From: a virus
IMG/VR virus record: IMGVR_UViG_3300027800_000341
Coordinates: 1-34,174 of that record
Length of the DNA stretch: 34,174 bases
Direction: 5' to 3' (one strand)
The position numbers and the translations under genes are program-made. The notes beneath the pieces were generated by a model. It had not been told where the DNA came from, searched no databases, and was given only the letters and a program-made list of their open reading frames with translations. This document shows, piece after piece, positions 6,695 to 13,035 of this stretch (the stretch's first letter is position 1; the number at the start of each line of letters is the position of its first letter).

Positions 6695-7141
6695 ATGATG
6701 TTGAAAGATAATAATGTACTAGCCACGACGGCACAGATTCGCAAACTCCACGCCCTCAAGCGGGCGCTCGGATTCGACGACGACACTTACCGCGCCATGC
6801 TGGAGCAATTCGGCGCGACATCATCTAGGGACTTGGGCGGCCAGGCCATGGCTCGGTGCCTGGACGATCTGGAAGCAAAGGCCGCACAGGCGGGCGTCTG
6901 GCAGATTCGGAACATGCCGCCGAAGCCGCGCCGCCCCGGGGCGGCTTCCGAGGCCCAGGTCCGGATGGTGCGGGCGCTGTGGAAGCAGGTCAGCCGCCAG
7001 ACCACGGACCAGGACCGCGCCACGGCCCTGGACGCCCTGGTCAAGCGCCTGACCAGCAAGCCGCGCCTGACCTGGTGCGGGCATCTGGACATCGCGACGC
7101 TGGTTGCCGCCCTCGAAGCCATGGGGGCGGTCAAGGAGTAG
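6695..7141 (+). CDS. gemA: GemA-like protein (Mu gp16 family, DUF1018)
   Basis: A 148-aa protein of the GemA/DUF1018 family. Mu GemA is reported to modulate host gene expression and DNA supercoiling. The N-terminal signature is ATTAQIRKLHALKRALGFDD followed by DTYRAMLEQFG, and the C-terminal half carries a helical RPGAASEAQVRMVRALWKQV segment. Start ATG 6695 has AGGA 6 nt upstream; ATG 6698 is an alternative. It is paired with the Mor gene 3 nt downstream, as in Mu and many relatives. Confidence 0.88.
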   Translation: MMLKDNNVLATTAQIRKLHALKRALGFDDDTYRAMLEQFGATSSRDLGGQAMARCLDDLEAKAAQAGVWQIRNMPPKPRRPGAASEAQVRMVRALWKQVSRQTTDQDRATALDALVKRLTSKPRLTWCGHLDIATLVAALEAMGAVKE

Positions 7142-7144
7142 CTC

Positions 7145-7453
7145 ATGGACAAGACCATCAGCAGGGAAAATTTCGTGGCCACGGTCACCCCCGAGGACCT
7201 GGGCGGAGATATCGGCCTGGTCGCCGAGCAATGCGGCGTGAATGTGGCGGTGGAGCTTGTCCAGCGCATGGGCGGCACGCAGATCTCGGTGCCCAAGTAT
7301 GCGCTGAAGCAGGCCGCCATCCGCTACATCCGCGCCCACTACAACGGCAGCAACGCCAAGCTCTTGGTCCTGGCCACGGGGATGACCGAGCGGTTCGTGT
7401 ACGACGCGCTGGCGACCGCGCCGGTCAAGAGCGATCAATTCCGGTTGGTGTGA
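7145..7453 (+). CDS. mor: Mor-type transcription activator
   Basis: A 102-aa Mor/C family activator. The N-terminal half (DIGLVAEQCGVNVAVELVQR, then GGTQISVPK) is the dimerisation part, and the C-terminal helix-turn-helix (AIRYIRAHYNGSNAKLLVLA then TGMTERFVYDAL) binds DNA. In Mu, Mor turns on the middle promoter and C the late ones; no second family member is visible here, so this protein may serve both steps. AGGAG (7135-7139) precedes its ATG. Its 3' end overlaps a convergent opposite-strand gene by 29 nt. Confidence 0.92.
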   Translation: MDKTISRENFVATVTPEDLGGDIGLVAEQCGVNVAVELVQRMGGTQISVPKYALKQAAIRYIRAHYNGSNAKLLVLATGMTERFVYDALATAPVKSDQFRLV

Positions 7454-7727
7454 TTTTACCACGGTGTCTGGCTTGGCCTGGATAGTAAATAAGCATTGCG
7501 GCATCCTTTCCATCTTGTTTTGCTTCTTTGAAAACTCTCTCGTCGAGCCTATCACGAAGGAGATTGATATATTCATCAATTCTAAACGCGATGCTTTGCT
7601 CTTTTGAGTTGACACCATACGCAGCGTGAAATTTCCTTCTGAGTTGTTTGATGAAGTCCTGAACGTCAAGCAATTGGGGGGCAATCTCAACATGCTGTTC
7701 ATAACTAAGGGGAGTAAGCCTTCGCAT
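7425..7727 (-). CDS. Unknown leftward accessory protein
   Basis: A 100-aa protein from ATG 7727, preceded by a near-perfect ribosome site (AAAAAAGGAGG, spacing 6). The upstream in-frame extension to 7868 is rejected because it runs through the promoter region. Base composition is clearly more AT-rich than the neighbours and the gene lies against the phage operons, typical of a lysogeny-expressed cargo gene. The protein is helical and charged (VQDFIKQLRRKFHAAYGV; IDEYINLLRDRLDERVFKEA) with no signal peptide or membrane segment and no recognised family. Its 3' end overlaps the mor coding end by 29 nt in convergent orientation. Confidence 0.7.
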   Translation of the reverse strand: MRRLTPLSYEQHVEIAPQLLDVQDFIKQLRRKFHAAYGVNSKEQSIAFRIDEYINLLRDRLDERVFKEAKQDGKDAAMLIYYPGQARHRGKITPTGIDRS

Positions 7728-7749
7728 CCTGGTCCTCCTTTTTTGTGGC

Positions 7750-7780
7750 AGCATACTCCGACTTGTTGCGTGTGAGTCAA
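7750..7780 (-). promoter_or_regulatory. Putative promoter of the leftward accessory gene
   Basis: Read leftward: TTGACT (7780-7775), then TATGCT (7755-7750) after a long 19-nt spacer, ending just upstream of the AAGGAGG ribosome site. The good -35 supports independent expression in the lysogen; the long spacer lowers confidence. Confidence 0.4.
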
Positions 7781-7782
7781 GG

Positions 7783-7825
7783 GAAAAAAGGCGGGTGCGA
7801 CCATAGAGACCTTTTTTCGTATAAC
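7783..7825 (+). promoter_or_regulatory. Inverted repeat and possible Mor-dependent promoter
   Basis: GAAAAAAGG (7783-7791) and CCTTTTTTC (7810-7818) are exact 9-nt inverse repeats 18 nt apart. TATAAC (7820-7825) follows as a -10 with no matching -35. In Mu, Mor binds roughly 33-51 nt upstream of a middle promoter that lacks a -35; the left arm would lie in that window here. This is a positional inference. Confidence 0.3.
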
Positions 7826-7894
7826 TATGAAAACAACGCGGGGGCGGATTGCGCGTCTCAATGAGCAACCAACCCCATAAATCCCGCGCGCGAC

Positions 7895-7913
7895 TTGCGC
7901 GCTAGCTGCGCAA
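7895..7913 (+). promoter_or_regulatory. Inverted repeat abutting an ATG
   Basis: TTGCGC (7895-7900) and GCGCAA (7908-7913) flank a 7-nt spacer and end 1 nt before the ATG at 7915, where a ribosome site should be. It may be an operator or an mRNA hairpin that hides the start. Confidence 0.4.
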
Positions 7914-7914
7914 C

Positions 7915-8379
7915 ATGGACAAACGAAAGCCGCAAATACGGATCACCATTGAGAAATCAGGCCCCGGCAGGCGGGTGGTGGTGGAGCTGTTCCCTGCCAC
8001 ACTCTTTCCGGGCGGCGAGGCCCACGAGGGGGCATACCGGGTGCGGGTTGACCGCAAGTGGCTGCGGCCGCATGGCGAGCAGTATGCCTTCCTGACCAGA
8101 TCGAACGTGCTGGCCGCGTTGTGGCGCATCGCCAACCCCCAGGATCAGGGGCCGCCGGAGTCTGGCGCGGCTGAAGCCCCGGCGGATTCCCCGCGCCCCG
8201 ACCTGCCCCGGGGCTCGCGGGTTGCCATCGAGAACGGCCACGTCAGGCCCGACGGCGTGCGTATGCGCGACCGGACGTTCACCCGGACAGACCCGTTTCA
8301 GGGACCGGGCGGGGCATGGCTGGTGTTTGTGATAGGGCGACGGGAGCCGGTGCCCGTCGCCACACTTGTCACAAAATAA
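7915..8379 (+). CDS. Unknown phage accessory protein
   Basis: A 154-aa ORF, first rightward gene after mor. The N-terminal ~80 residues look like a compact beta-rich domain (ITIEKSGPGRRVVVELFPAT, then YRVRVDRKWLRP). A Pro/Ala-rich linker (ESGAAEAPADSPRPDLPRGS) joins a second short segment ending in WLVFVIGRREPVPVATL. No signal peptide and no recognised family. The start has no normal ribosome site because an inverted repeat occupies that position, so expression or the true start is uncertain. Confidence 0.55.
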   Translation: MDKRKPQIRITIEKSGPGRRVVVELFPATLFPGGEAHEGAYRVRVDRKWLRPHGEQYAFLTRSNVLAALWRIANPQDQGPPESGAAEAPADSPRPDLPRGSRVAIENGHVRPDGVRMRDRTFTRTDPFQGPGGAWLVFVIGRREPVPVATLVTK

Positions 8380-8400
8380 GAATACTGGTATGTATCTACT

Positions 8401-8823
8401 ATGCGATATATTGCGTTCAGCCTGATCGCCCTGGCCTTATGCGTCGGTCCCGTCCTGGCGCGGGAACCCGGCCCCGATCTCGACGCCGTTGTGGTCCGTG
8501 TGGTGGACGGCGATACCGTCAAGGTTCGGCTTACGGGAGAGATGCCGGATTTTTTCCGGGTCCAGTCCATCCGCCTGCGGCACTGCGACACGCCGGAGCT
8601 GCGGGACAAGCGGCCCGAGGTCGCGGCCAATGCCCAGGAGGCGCGGGAGTTCGTGAAGGCGCGAATCGCGCCAGGCATGCGCCTGACGCTTTTGGACGTC
8701 GGCCGCGACAAGTACGGCGGGCGGCTGGTGGCGGTTATCAATGTGGAGGGGGAGGATTTGTGCCGGTCGTTGCTTGATGCCGGATTGGCCGTGCCGTATG
8801 AGGGCGGCAGGAAAACCTGGTAA
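8401..8823 (+). CDS. Exported SNase-like thermonuclease
   Basis: A 140-aa staphylococcal-nuclease-fold protein with a Sec signal peptide (residues 1-20, ending PVLA before RE). Family catalytic features are present: metal-binding region VVDGDTVKVRL (D36, D38, T39), IRLRHCDTPEL (R58, D63, E66) and DKYGGRL (R108). It should cut DNA and/or RNA in the periplasm or outside the cell with calcium. The ribosome site is poor. It starts a run of three exported proteins ending at a strong terminator. Such nucleases could scavenge nucleotides or attack incoming DNA; neither can be decided here. Confidence 0.88.
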   Translation: MRYIAFSLIALALCVGPVLAREPGPDLDAVVVRVVDGDTVKVRLTGEMPDFFRVQSIRLRHCDTPELRDKRPEVAANAQEAREFVKARIAPGMRLTLLDVGRDKYGGRLVAVINVEGEDLCRSLLDAGLAVPYEGGRKTW

Positions 8824-8840
8824 CCAGTACGAGGTGGGCT

Positions 8841-9071
8841 ATGCGCGTGCGACATGTTCGACGGCTGGCTTTTTCCGTGTTGCTGGCGGTGATCCTTGGC
8901 GGGGTGGCTGTGGCGGCCCAGGGGCTCGTGTTCCACGGCAACGTGCAGAGCCATATTTTTCACGGGCCGGGCTGCCGGTATTACGACTGCAAGGCCTGCT
9001 CGGCGGTCTTTGAGAGCCGGGAGGCGGCCATCAAGGCCGGATACCGGCCGTGTCAGGTGTGCAATCCGTAA
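8841..9071 (+). CDS. Exported Ada-like zinc-binding small protein
   Basis: A 76-aa protein with an N-terminal signal or anchor (residues 8-26). The mature part matches the Ada metal-binding module: GNVQSHIFHGPGC, then C50 and C53, the FESREAAIKAGYRPC helix and a final CQVC (C71, C74). In other bacteria this module is often fused to or encoded beside SNase-like nucleases, as here 17 nt downstream. It lacks any methyltransferase part, so a DNA-repair role is not implied; a nucleic-acid-binding partner of the nuclease is more likely. Confidence 0.8.
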   Translation: MRVRHVRRLAFSVLLAVILGGVAVAAQGLVFHGNVQSHIFHGPGCRYYDCKACSAVFESREAAIKAGYRPCQVCNP

Positions 9072-9082
9072 GGGGAGGTCTC

Positions 9083-9583
9083 ATGAGGAAGACGTTCGTT
9101 TTGCTGGCCCTGATGGTCAGCCTGGGTACCACAAGCGTCCAGGCCCGGGAGGTCACGTCGTTCACGGTTGGCGACGGGCAGGCGTCGTACGCCTTCGCGC
9201 TGGCCGAATCCGGGAAAAAGCTCTTCTACTACAGCTACCAGGATTCGGGCTACGGCGACATGGCGAGCCAGGTGTTTGCGTATGAACCCACGGCCGCCCC
9301 TGCGGACCACCCGGTCATCCGGGCCGAGATCGCCGAACAGGTGCGCTGGCTGTTCCTCAACGACCGCATCCGCCTGGATACGGCGTCCCCCGTGGATTTG
9401 CCGGGCGGCATCGTCTGCTATCAGGGGGTGCTGATCGCGACGGGGAAGCCGGGCGGCGGCGTGGGGGTGCGGTTTGTGGTCAAGGATGGCGCGATCCGCC
9501 GGGTCGAGGCGGCCATGAGCAACGAGTGCGCGATGGACAAGCAGATGATCGGGGCCTACGAGGCCAAGAAACCGGGTAGTTGA
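9083..9583 (+). CDS. Exported protein of unknown function
   Basis: A 166-aa protein from ATG 9083 with AAGGGGAGG upstream and a clear Sec signal peptide (RKTFVLLALMVSLGTTSVQA, cleavage before RE). The mature part is mixed alpha/beta with FTVGDGQASYAFALAESGKK and a conserved-looking GGIVCYQGVL. Two cysteines (in VCYQ and NECAMD) could form a disulfide. No family is recognised. It is the last gene before a perfect terminator and probably shares a transcript with the nuclease and Ada-like genes. Confidence 0.75.
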   Translation: MRKTFVLLALMVSLGTTSVQAREVTSFTVGDGQASYAFALAESGKKLFYYSYQDSGYGDMASQVFAYEPTAAPADHPVIRAEIAEQVRWLFLNDRIRLDTASPVDLPGGIVCYQGVLIATGKPGGGVGVRFVVKDGAIRRVEAAMSNECAMDKQMIGAYEAKKPGS

Positions 9584-9609
9584 CGCCGGATTGAACGGTC
9601 TGTGAACGG

Positions 9610-9644
9610 GCGGCCCGCCGGGAAACCGGCGGGCCGCTTTTTTT
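9610..9644 (+). terminator. Perfect rho-independent terminator
   Basis: A 12-bp perfect GC stem (9610-9621 with 9626-9637), a GAAA tetraloop and seven Ts (9638-9644). It isolates the exported-protein operon from the DUF4747 cassette. Confidence 0.95.
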
Positions 9645-9749
9645 GATATGCGATTTACAGATATCCATGTTTCGGTTTACTGACGAGCCATCGTTAATCG
9701 GGATGCGCTATATGAAGTCATCAAACAACGAAATGCCCAGGGGGAGAAC

Positions 9750-10622
9750 ATGTCGAGACAGGGGGAAAAAACCTTGAATTTAGCGGGAGTGACGATCACC
9801 ATGCACCCCCATAGTGACGATTCCTACGTCAACCTGCTCAATGAAACTTGGGCCACCCGTCGGAAGGCAACCTTTCGAGGCAAGGAAAGAGGTGCTATCA
9901 GCCGCCCGATCATTGAACGACACGGCGATATGACTTTTACTTATATCCCTATTCTCAAGTATTATGATTTATCCCCCTTTGGCTTATGGTACAGGGAGTC
10001 CACCCAAGAGGCCGTTGAGTCCACCGAAGAAAGCCCTTTAGCGGCTATCCCCGAGGACCTGAAGCCCGAATTGATCATCATTCCCGCAGTGTTTATCAGC
10101 CCAGGGCATCAGATCATTTTCGACGCCGGGAAGATGGGGCCTTCAACCGCTGAGCGCTTCTTCCACGCTTTATTTGCCGATCCACTGTTGCTTGATCGTT
10201 TTGGCCCTGTGGACGTCACCATGATCCAGGACCATGAACAGCTTGAACGCATTCTGAGCTTGGAAACGATCACCCAACTGCGTATCTTTATCAAACGCCC
10301 CAACGCCGATGACGAAGAGTCGGATGAAGAACGAATCCAAAGACGGATGGAGAGCATGGATGTTTATCGATGGGAGCAGGTTCTTGGGGGCCAGCCCCGC
10401 CGTAGAGACTCGATCAGACCAGACGAAGGTCTGAAACCGTATATGCGGGTCGCCCTGGAGAATGGGGAGGTTCGTGCCAAGGGCTACGAGGCGGAACAAG
10501 TGGTCGAGCTTTCCACACGTACGTCCCCAAGAAGGCAGCGAGTCACGGTTCCTTCAAGCATGGGTATGGCGGAGTTCATAGAAGCTGTGGGCAGCATTCT
10601 GCCACGCTGGAGAGGTCGGTAG
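9750..10622 (+). CDS. DUF4747 family protein
   Basis: A 290-aa cytosolic protein whose overall pattern matches DUF4747: N-terminal VTITMHPHSDDSYVNLL, RRKATFRGKERGAI, a central FFHALFADPLLLDRFGPVDV block, EQLERILSLETITQLRIFIK, and a late PYMRVALENGEVRAKGYE. The family has no established biochemical activity. AGGGGGAG precedes the ATG. Its TAG overlaps the GTG of a membrane protein, so the two are translationally coupled. Base composition is lower in GC than the phage backbone, and the cassette is bounded by a terminator and by the convergent packaging block, marking it as recently acquired cargo. A sensor/effector pair for phage exclusion is a reasonable hypothesis but not shown. Confidence 0.78.
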   Translation: MSRQGEKTLNLAGVTITMHPHSDDSYVNLLNETWATRRKATFRGKERGAISRPIIERHGDMTFTYIPILKYYDLSPFGLWYRESTQEAVESTEESPLAAIPEDLKPELIIIPAVFISPGHQIIFDAGKMGPSTAERFFHALFADPLLLDRFGPVDVTMIQDHEQLERILSLETITQLRIFIKRPNADDEESDEERIQRRMESMDVYRWEQVLGGQPRRRDSIRPDEGLKPYMRVALENGEVRAKGYEAEQVVELSTRTSPRRQRVTVPSSMGMAEFIEAVGSILPRWRGR

Positions 10623-11197
10623 TGGCCGAGTTCTGGAGTCTATATAAGGGGGTCCGCAAGCTTTTTGGGGCCTATTGGTCTGCCTACGGCGGCTGGAGAG
10701 ACTTGGTCAGGTCACCGTATTTGCACGTCGCCAGCTTGTTGGCCCTGTTATCCGTGGTTTTCGCCGACCCTCAGGATCCACTCCCATTTTACGATTTGGC
10801 GCTCTCTATTTTACCCAACCTTTTGGGATTCACCCTGGGCGGCTTCGCAATCCTCATGGCTTTCGGCGATCCGGAATTTCTGGGGATGCTTTGCGGTCGG
10901 CGTCCGAACGAGGACGAGGACTTCTCTCCTTTGGTCAGCCATGCCGCCAATTACATGCATTTCTTGGTCGTCCAGGGAGTCGTGCTTATTCTTGCGGTAT
11001 TAGCCAGGGCAACAGACGTGAAATCTTGTGTGATCAATCTGGTTGGATATTTCGGCCTTTATTACGCCCTCTTTCTGAGTCTGGCTACTGTGGCCAGCAT
11101 ATTTCGTATGGTCAGACGATACGATACGTTTAAAGAGATATGTAACAGAAATCGCCAGACACCAGACACCTCTCAATCCGACAAAACTCATGAATAA
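10622..11197 (+). CDS. Four-helix membrane protein coupled to DUF4747
   Basis: A 191-aa integral membrane protein from GTG 10622 (overlaps the upstream TAG; GGAGAGG 6 nt before). Four hydrophobic segments are visible: residues ~34-49, 58-82, 109-129 and 136-162. Between helices 2 and 3 is an acidic loop (RRPNEDEDFSPL). A short amphipathic N-terminus (WSLYKGVRKLFGAYW) and a charged tail flank the core. No enzyme motif is seen. Coupled translation with a soluble protein suggests one complex; membrane effectors of abortive infection or superinfection exclusion often have this build, but that is an inference. It ends 28 nt from the convergent G-like gene, with no clear terminator between. Confidence 0.8.
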   Translation: MAEFWSLYKGVRKLFGAYWSAYGGWRDLVRSPYLHVASLLALLSVVFADPQDPLPFYDLALSILPNLLGFTLGGFAILMAFGDPEFLGMLCGRRPNEDEDFSPLVSHAANYMHFLVVQGVVLILAVLARATDVKSCVINLVGYFGLYYALFLSLATVASIFRMVRRYDTFKEICNRNRQTPDTSQSDKTHE

Positions 11198-11225
11198 CCG
11201 TTTGTATCCCGGGCCAGCCTATATC

Positions 11226-11678
11226 CTACCCCACCGCCTCGCCCAGGAACCGGGCGAAGCTCTGCACGATATCCTCTTCGTCGTCGGGGCCCAGGGTGAG
11301 GAACGGCCGAGCCGGGATCGTCACCTTGCGGCCGCGTCCGGCCTGGCCGCCGAACTGGTGGACGGCTGCGTAGACCGAATTGGTGCCGACGGTGGCGCTG
11401 GTGGCGTCGCAGTGCCGGGTGATGGACCGGGCCAGGTCGCCGCGCCGTTGCAGGATTTTCCCCGTGCTGCCTTCCTTGGCCCGTTGCCGCAGGGTGGACG
11501 CGGCCAGACTCTGCCACTTGGGGCGGCCTTCCACCTCGAAGTTCTCCTCGACGCTGTCGGCCATGATGCCCGCCGCCATGCGCATGGCCGGGGACAGGTC
11601 GCGCCCAGCGGCCGCCAGACGTTTGAGGGCGGCGGTCAACCGCGCGGAGTCGAGGGTGATTTTGATCATGTCGGACAT
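11226..11678 (-). CDS. Phage virion morphogenesis protein (Mu gpG-like)
   Basis: A 150-aa Mu G / P2 S-type protein involved in tail completion and head-tail joining. Family signatures are GRPKWQSLAASTL, LQRRGDLARSI, YAAVHQFGG and IPARPFLTLGPDD. ATG 11678 is chosen over in-frame ATG 11702 because GGAGG lies 9 nt upstream. Last gene of the leftward packaging block. Confidence 0.88.
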   Translation of the reverse strand: MSDMIKITLDSARLTAALKRLAAAGRDLSPAMRMAAGIMADSVEENFEVEGRPKWQSLAASTLRQRAKEGSTGKILQRRGDLARSITRHCDATSATVGTNSVYAAVHQFGGQAGRGRKVTIPARPFLTLGPDDEEDIVQSFARFLGEAVG

Positions 11679-11817
11679 GGGGCTTGCCTCCAGGCGGCGC
11701 AATGGTTAGAAGATATGTGAAAGGCGGTCGCGACACGGTGTCATTCTCCCGGCCGTAGCACGGACGATTGTCCGGAGCGCCATGCGGGGTTCCTGGGAGG
11801 CCCCGCCGACCGCCTCT

Positions 11818-13032
11818 TTACAACACCTTGCCCCTGCGGCGCAGCCGCGCCACATCCGCATCGCTGGTCCTCCGAAATGAGGTGACAAACGTCCCCTCGC
11901 CGCTCTTGGTGGCCTTGACCGCCGCCGCGTACCAATCCTCCCCCTTGCGCACCAGGACCACGGTCTGGTCGCTGTCCTGGACGATGAGGTCCGGTCGCCC
12001 CAGGTCGGGCAACGACTGATAGTCTCGCAGCGTCAATTCCGGGTGATGCGCCTTGTTCTTGGCCAGGGAGTCGGCCGACAGCATGGCAACCGGGTCGTGG
12101 GCCTTGATGGCCTTGGCGGCTTCGTCCGGCAGGCGCAGCACGGGCCATTGCCCTTCGGGACGTTCGACGAATCGTTTGAACCCGTCGGATCGGACTGTCT
12201 CCCGCAGGGCGGCCTCGGCCGCCTCGCGCGGTGCGGCGGCCAGCGACGCGGCCAGCTTCGGCCCCATGCCGTCCATCCAGGCCCGGCCCGGGTTGTGCGC
12301 CCAGCCCGGGTCTGTCTGCACGCGGACGCCGGTCTTGGGATTGCTGTAGATCGCCATGCGGGCCGTGCGGCCGTCGCGCGAGACGGGCACGTCCTCGTGG
12401 CTGACAAGTCCGTCCGAGGATTCGACCTGGAGGCTCTTGCGGCGCACGCGCTCGGGGGTCAGGGCGCGCACCCGGCAGCGGCAGTTCCAGCCGTTGGGCG
12501 GGTAGAACGAGGACCAGAACGGATCGTCGTGGCGCAGGGTCTTGCCGTTTAGCGCCGCGTGGGCTGGCCGGGTCCGGGAGTCCATCACGGCCACGTACAT
12601 CCAGTACGGCTGGGCCTCGGCGTTCTCGATCTGCTCACGGTAGCGGCCTGCGGCATACGCCGTGGCCATGTTCGTCTCGTAGATGGTCTTCAAGCGCCAC
12701 GGGCTGCCGAGCTGGGTCCGGCGAACCTCGCCGGTTCGCGGATCGACGACGTCCTTTTTGCCCCACCAGCCCTTGGACTGGAGGATGGGCGTCAGATCCT
12801 TTTGGAACTGGCGTAGCGTCGTGCCGGAGTCGAGGGCCTTTTGCACGGCGCCCCGGATGTCCGTGAGGATGTCCAGGCGGGTGGCCTTGGCCACGGTGAA
12901 GGCCCGGGCGTGGGCGTCGGCCAGCATCTCGTGCCAGTCGAAGGTGACCTCGTAGCCCTTGGCCTTGAAGTAGCTGATGGCCCGTTCGGGCGGCAGGCCC
13001 AGGGCGAAGGACAGGTCGGGGACGTCAGGCAT
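11818..13032 (-). CDS. Head morphogenesis protein (MuF/SPP1 gp7-like) with C-terminal nuclease-like region
   Basis: A 404-aa minor head protein (Mu gpF/gp30 family). The MuF core is clear: DSRTRPAHAALNGKTL (151-166), PFWSSFYPPNGWNCRCRVRA (171-190). After a linker (residues ~205-310) the last ~90 residues (LTLRDYQSLPDLGRPDLIVQ, VVLVRKGEDWYAAAVKATKS, TFVTSFRR) resemble the PBECR barnase/EndoU/colicin/RelE-like nuclease regions known to be appended to MuF proteins. If active, it would be an RNase carried in the capsid and injected with the DNA. The catalytic residues are not assigned. It starts 3 nt after the portal stop and is followed by a 139-nt spacer with small dyads before the G-like gene. 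Confidence 0.87.
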   Translation of the reverse strand: MPDVPDLSFALGLPPERAISYFKAKGYEVTFDWHEMLADAHARAFTVAKATRLDILTDIRGAVQKALDSGTTLRQFQKDLTPILQSKGWWGKKDVVDPRTGEVRRTQLGSPWRLKTIYETNMATAYAAGRYREQIENAEAQPYWMYVAVMDSRTRPAHAALNGKTLRHDDPFWSSFYPPNGWNCRCRVRALTPERVRRKSLQVESSDGLVSHEDVPVSRDGRTARMAIYSNPKTGVRVQTDPGWAHNPGRAWMDGMGPKLAASLAAAPREAAEAALRETVRSDGFKRFVERPEGQWPVLRLPDEAAKAIKAHDPVAMLSADSLAKNKAHHPELTLRDYQSLPDLGRPDLIVQDSDQTVVLVRKGEDWYAAAVKATKSGEGTFVTSFRRTSDADVARLRRRGKVL

Positions 13033-13035
13033 GGC

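Noticed and set aside
11703-11817. Leftward 60-codon frame between the F- and G-like genes
   Set aside because: No ribosome site and overlaps the F-like gene end; the spacer only shows short dyads (CGGAC/GTCCG and GCGGGG/CCCCGC).
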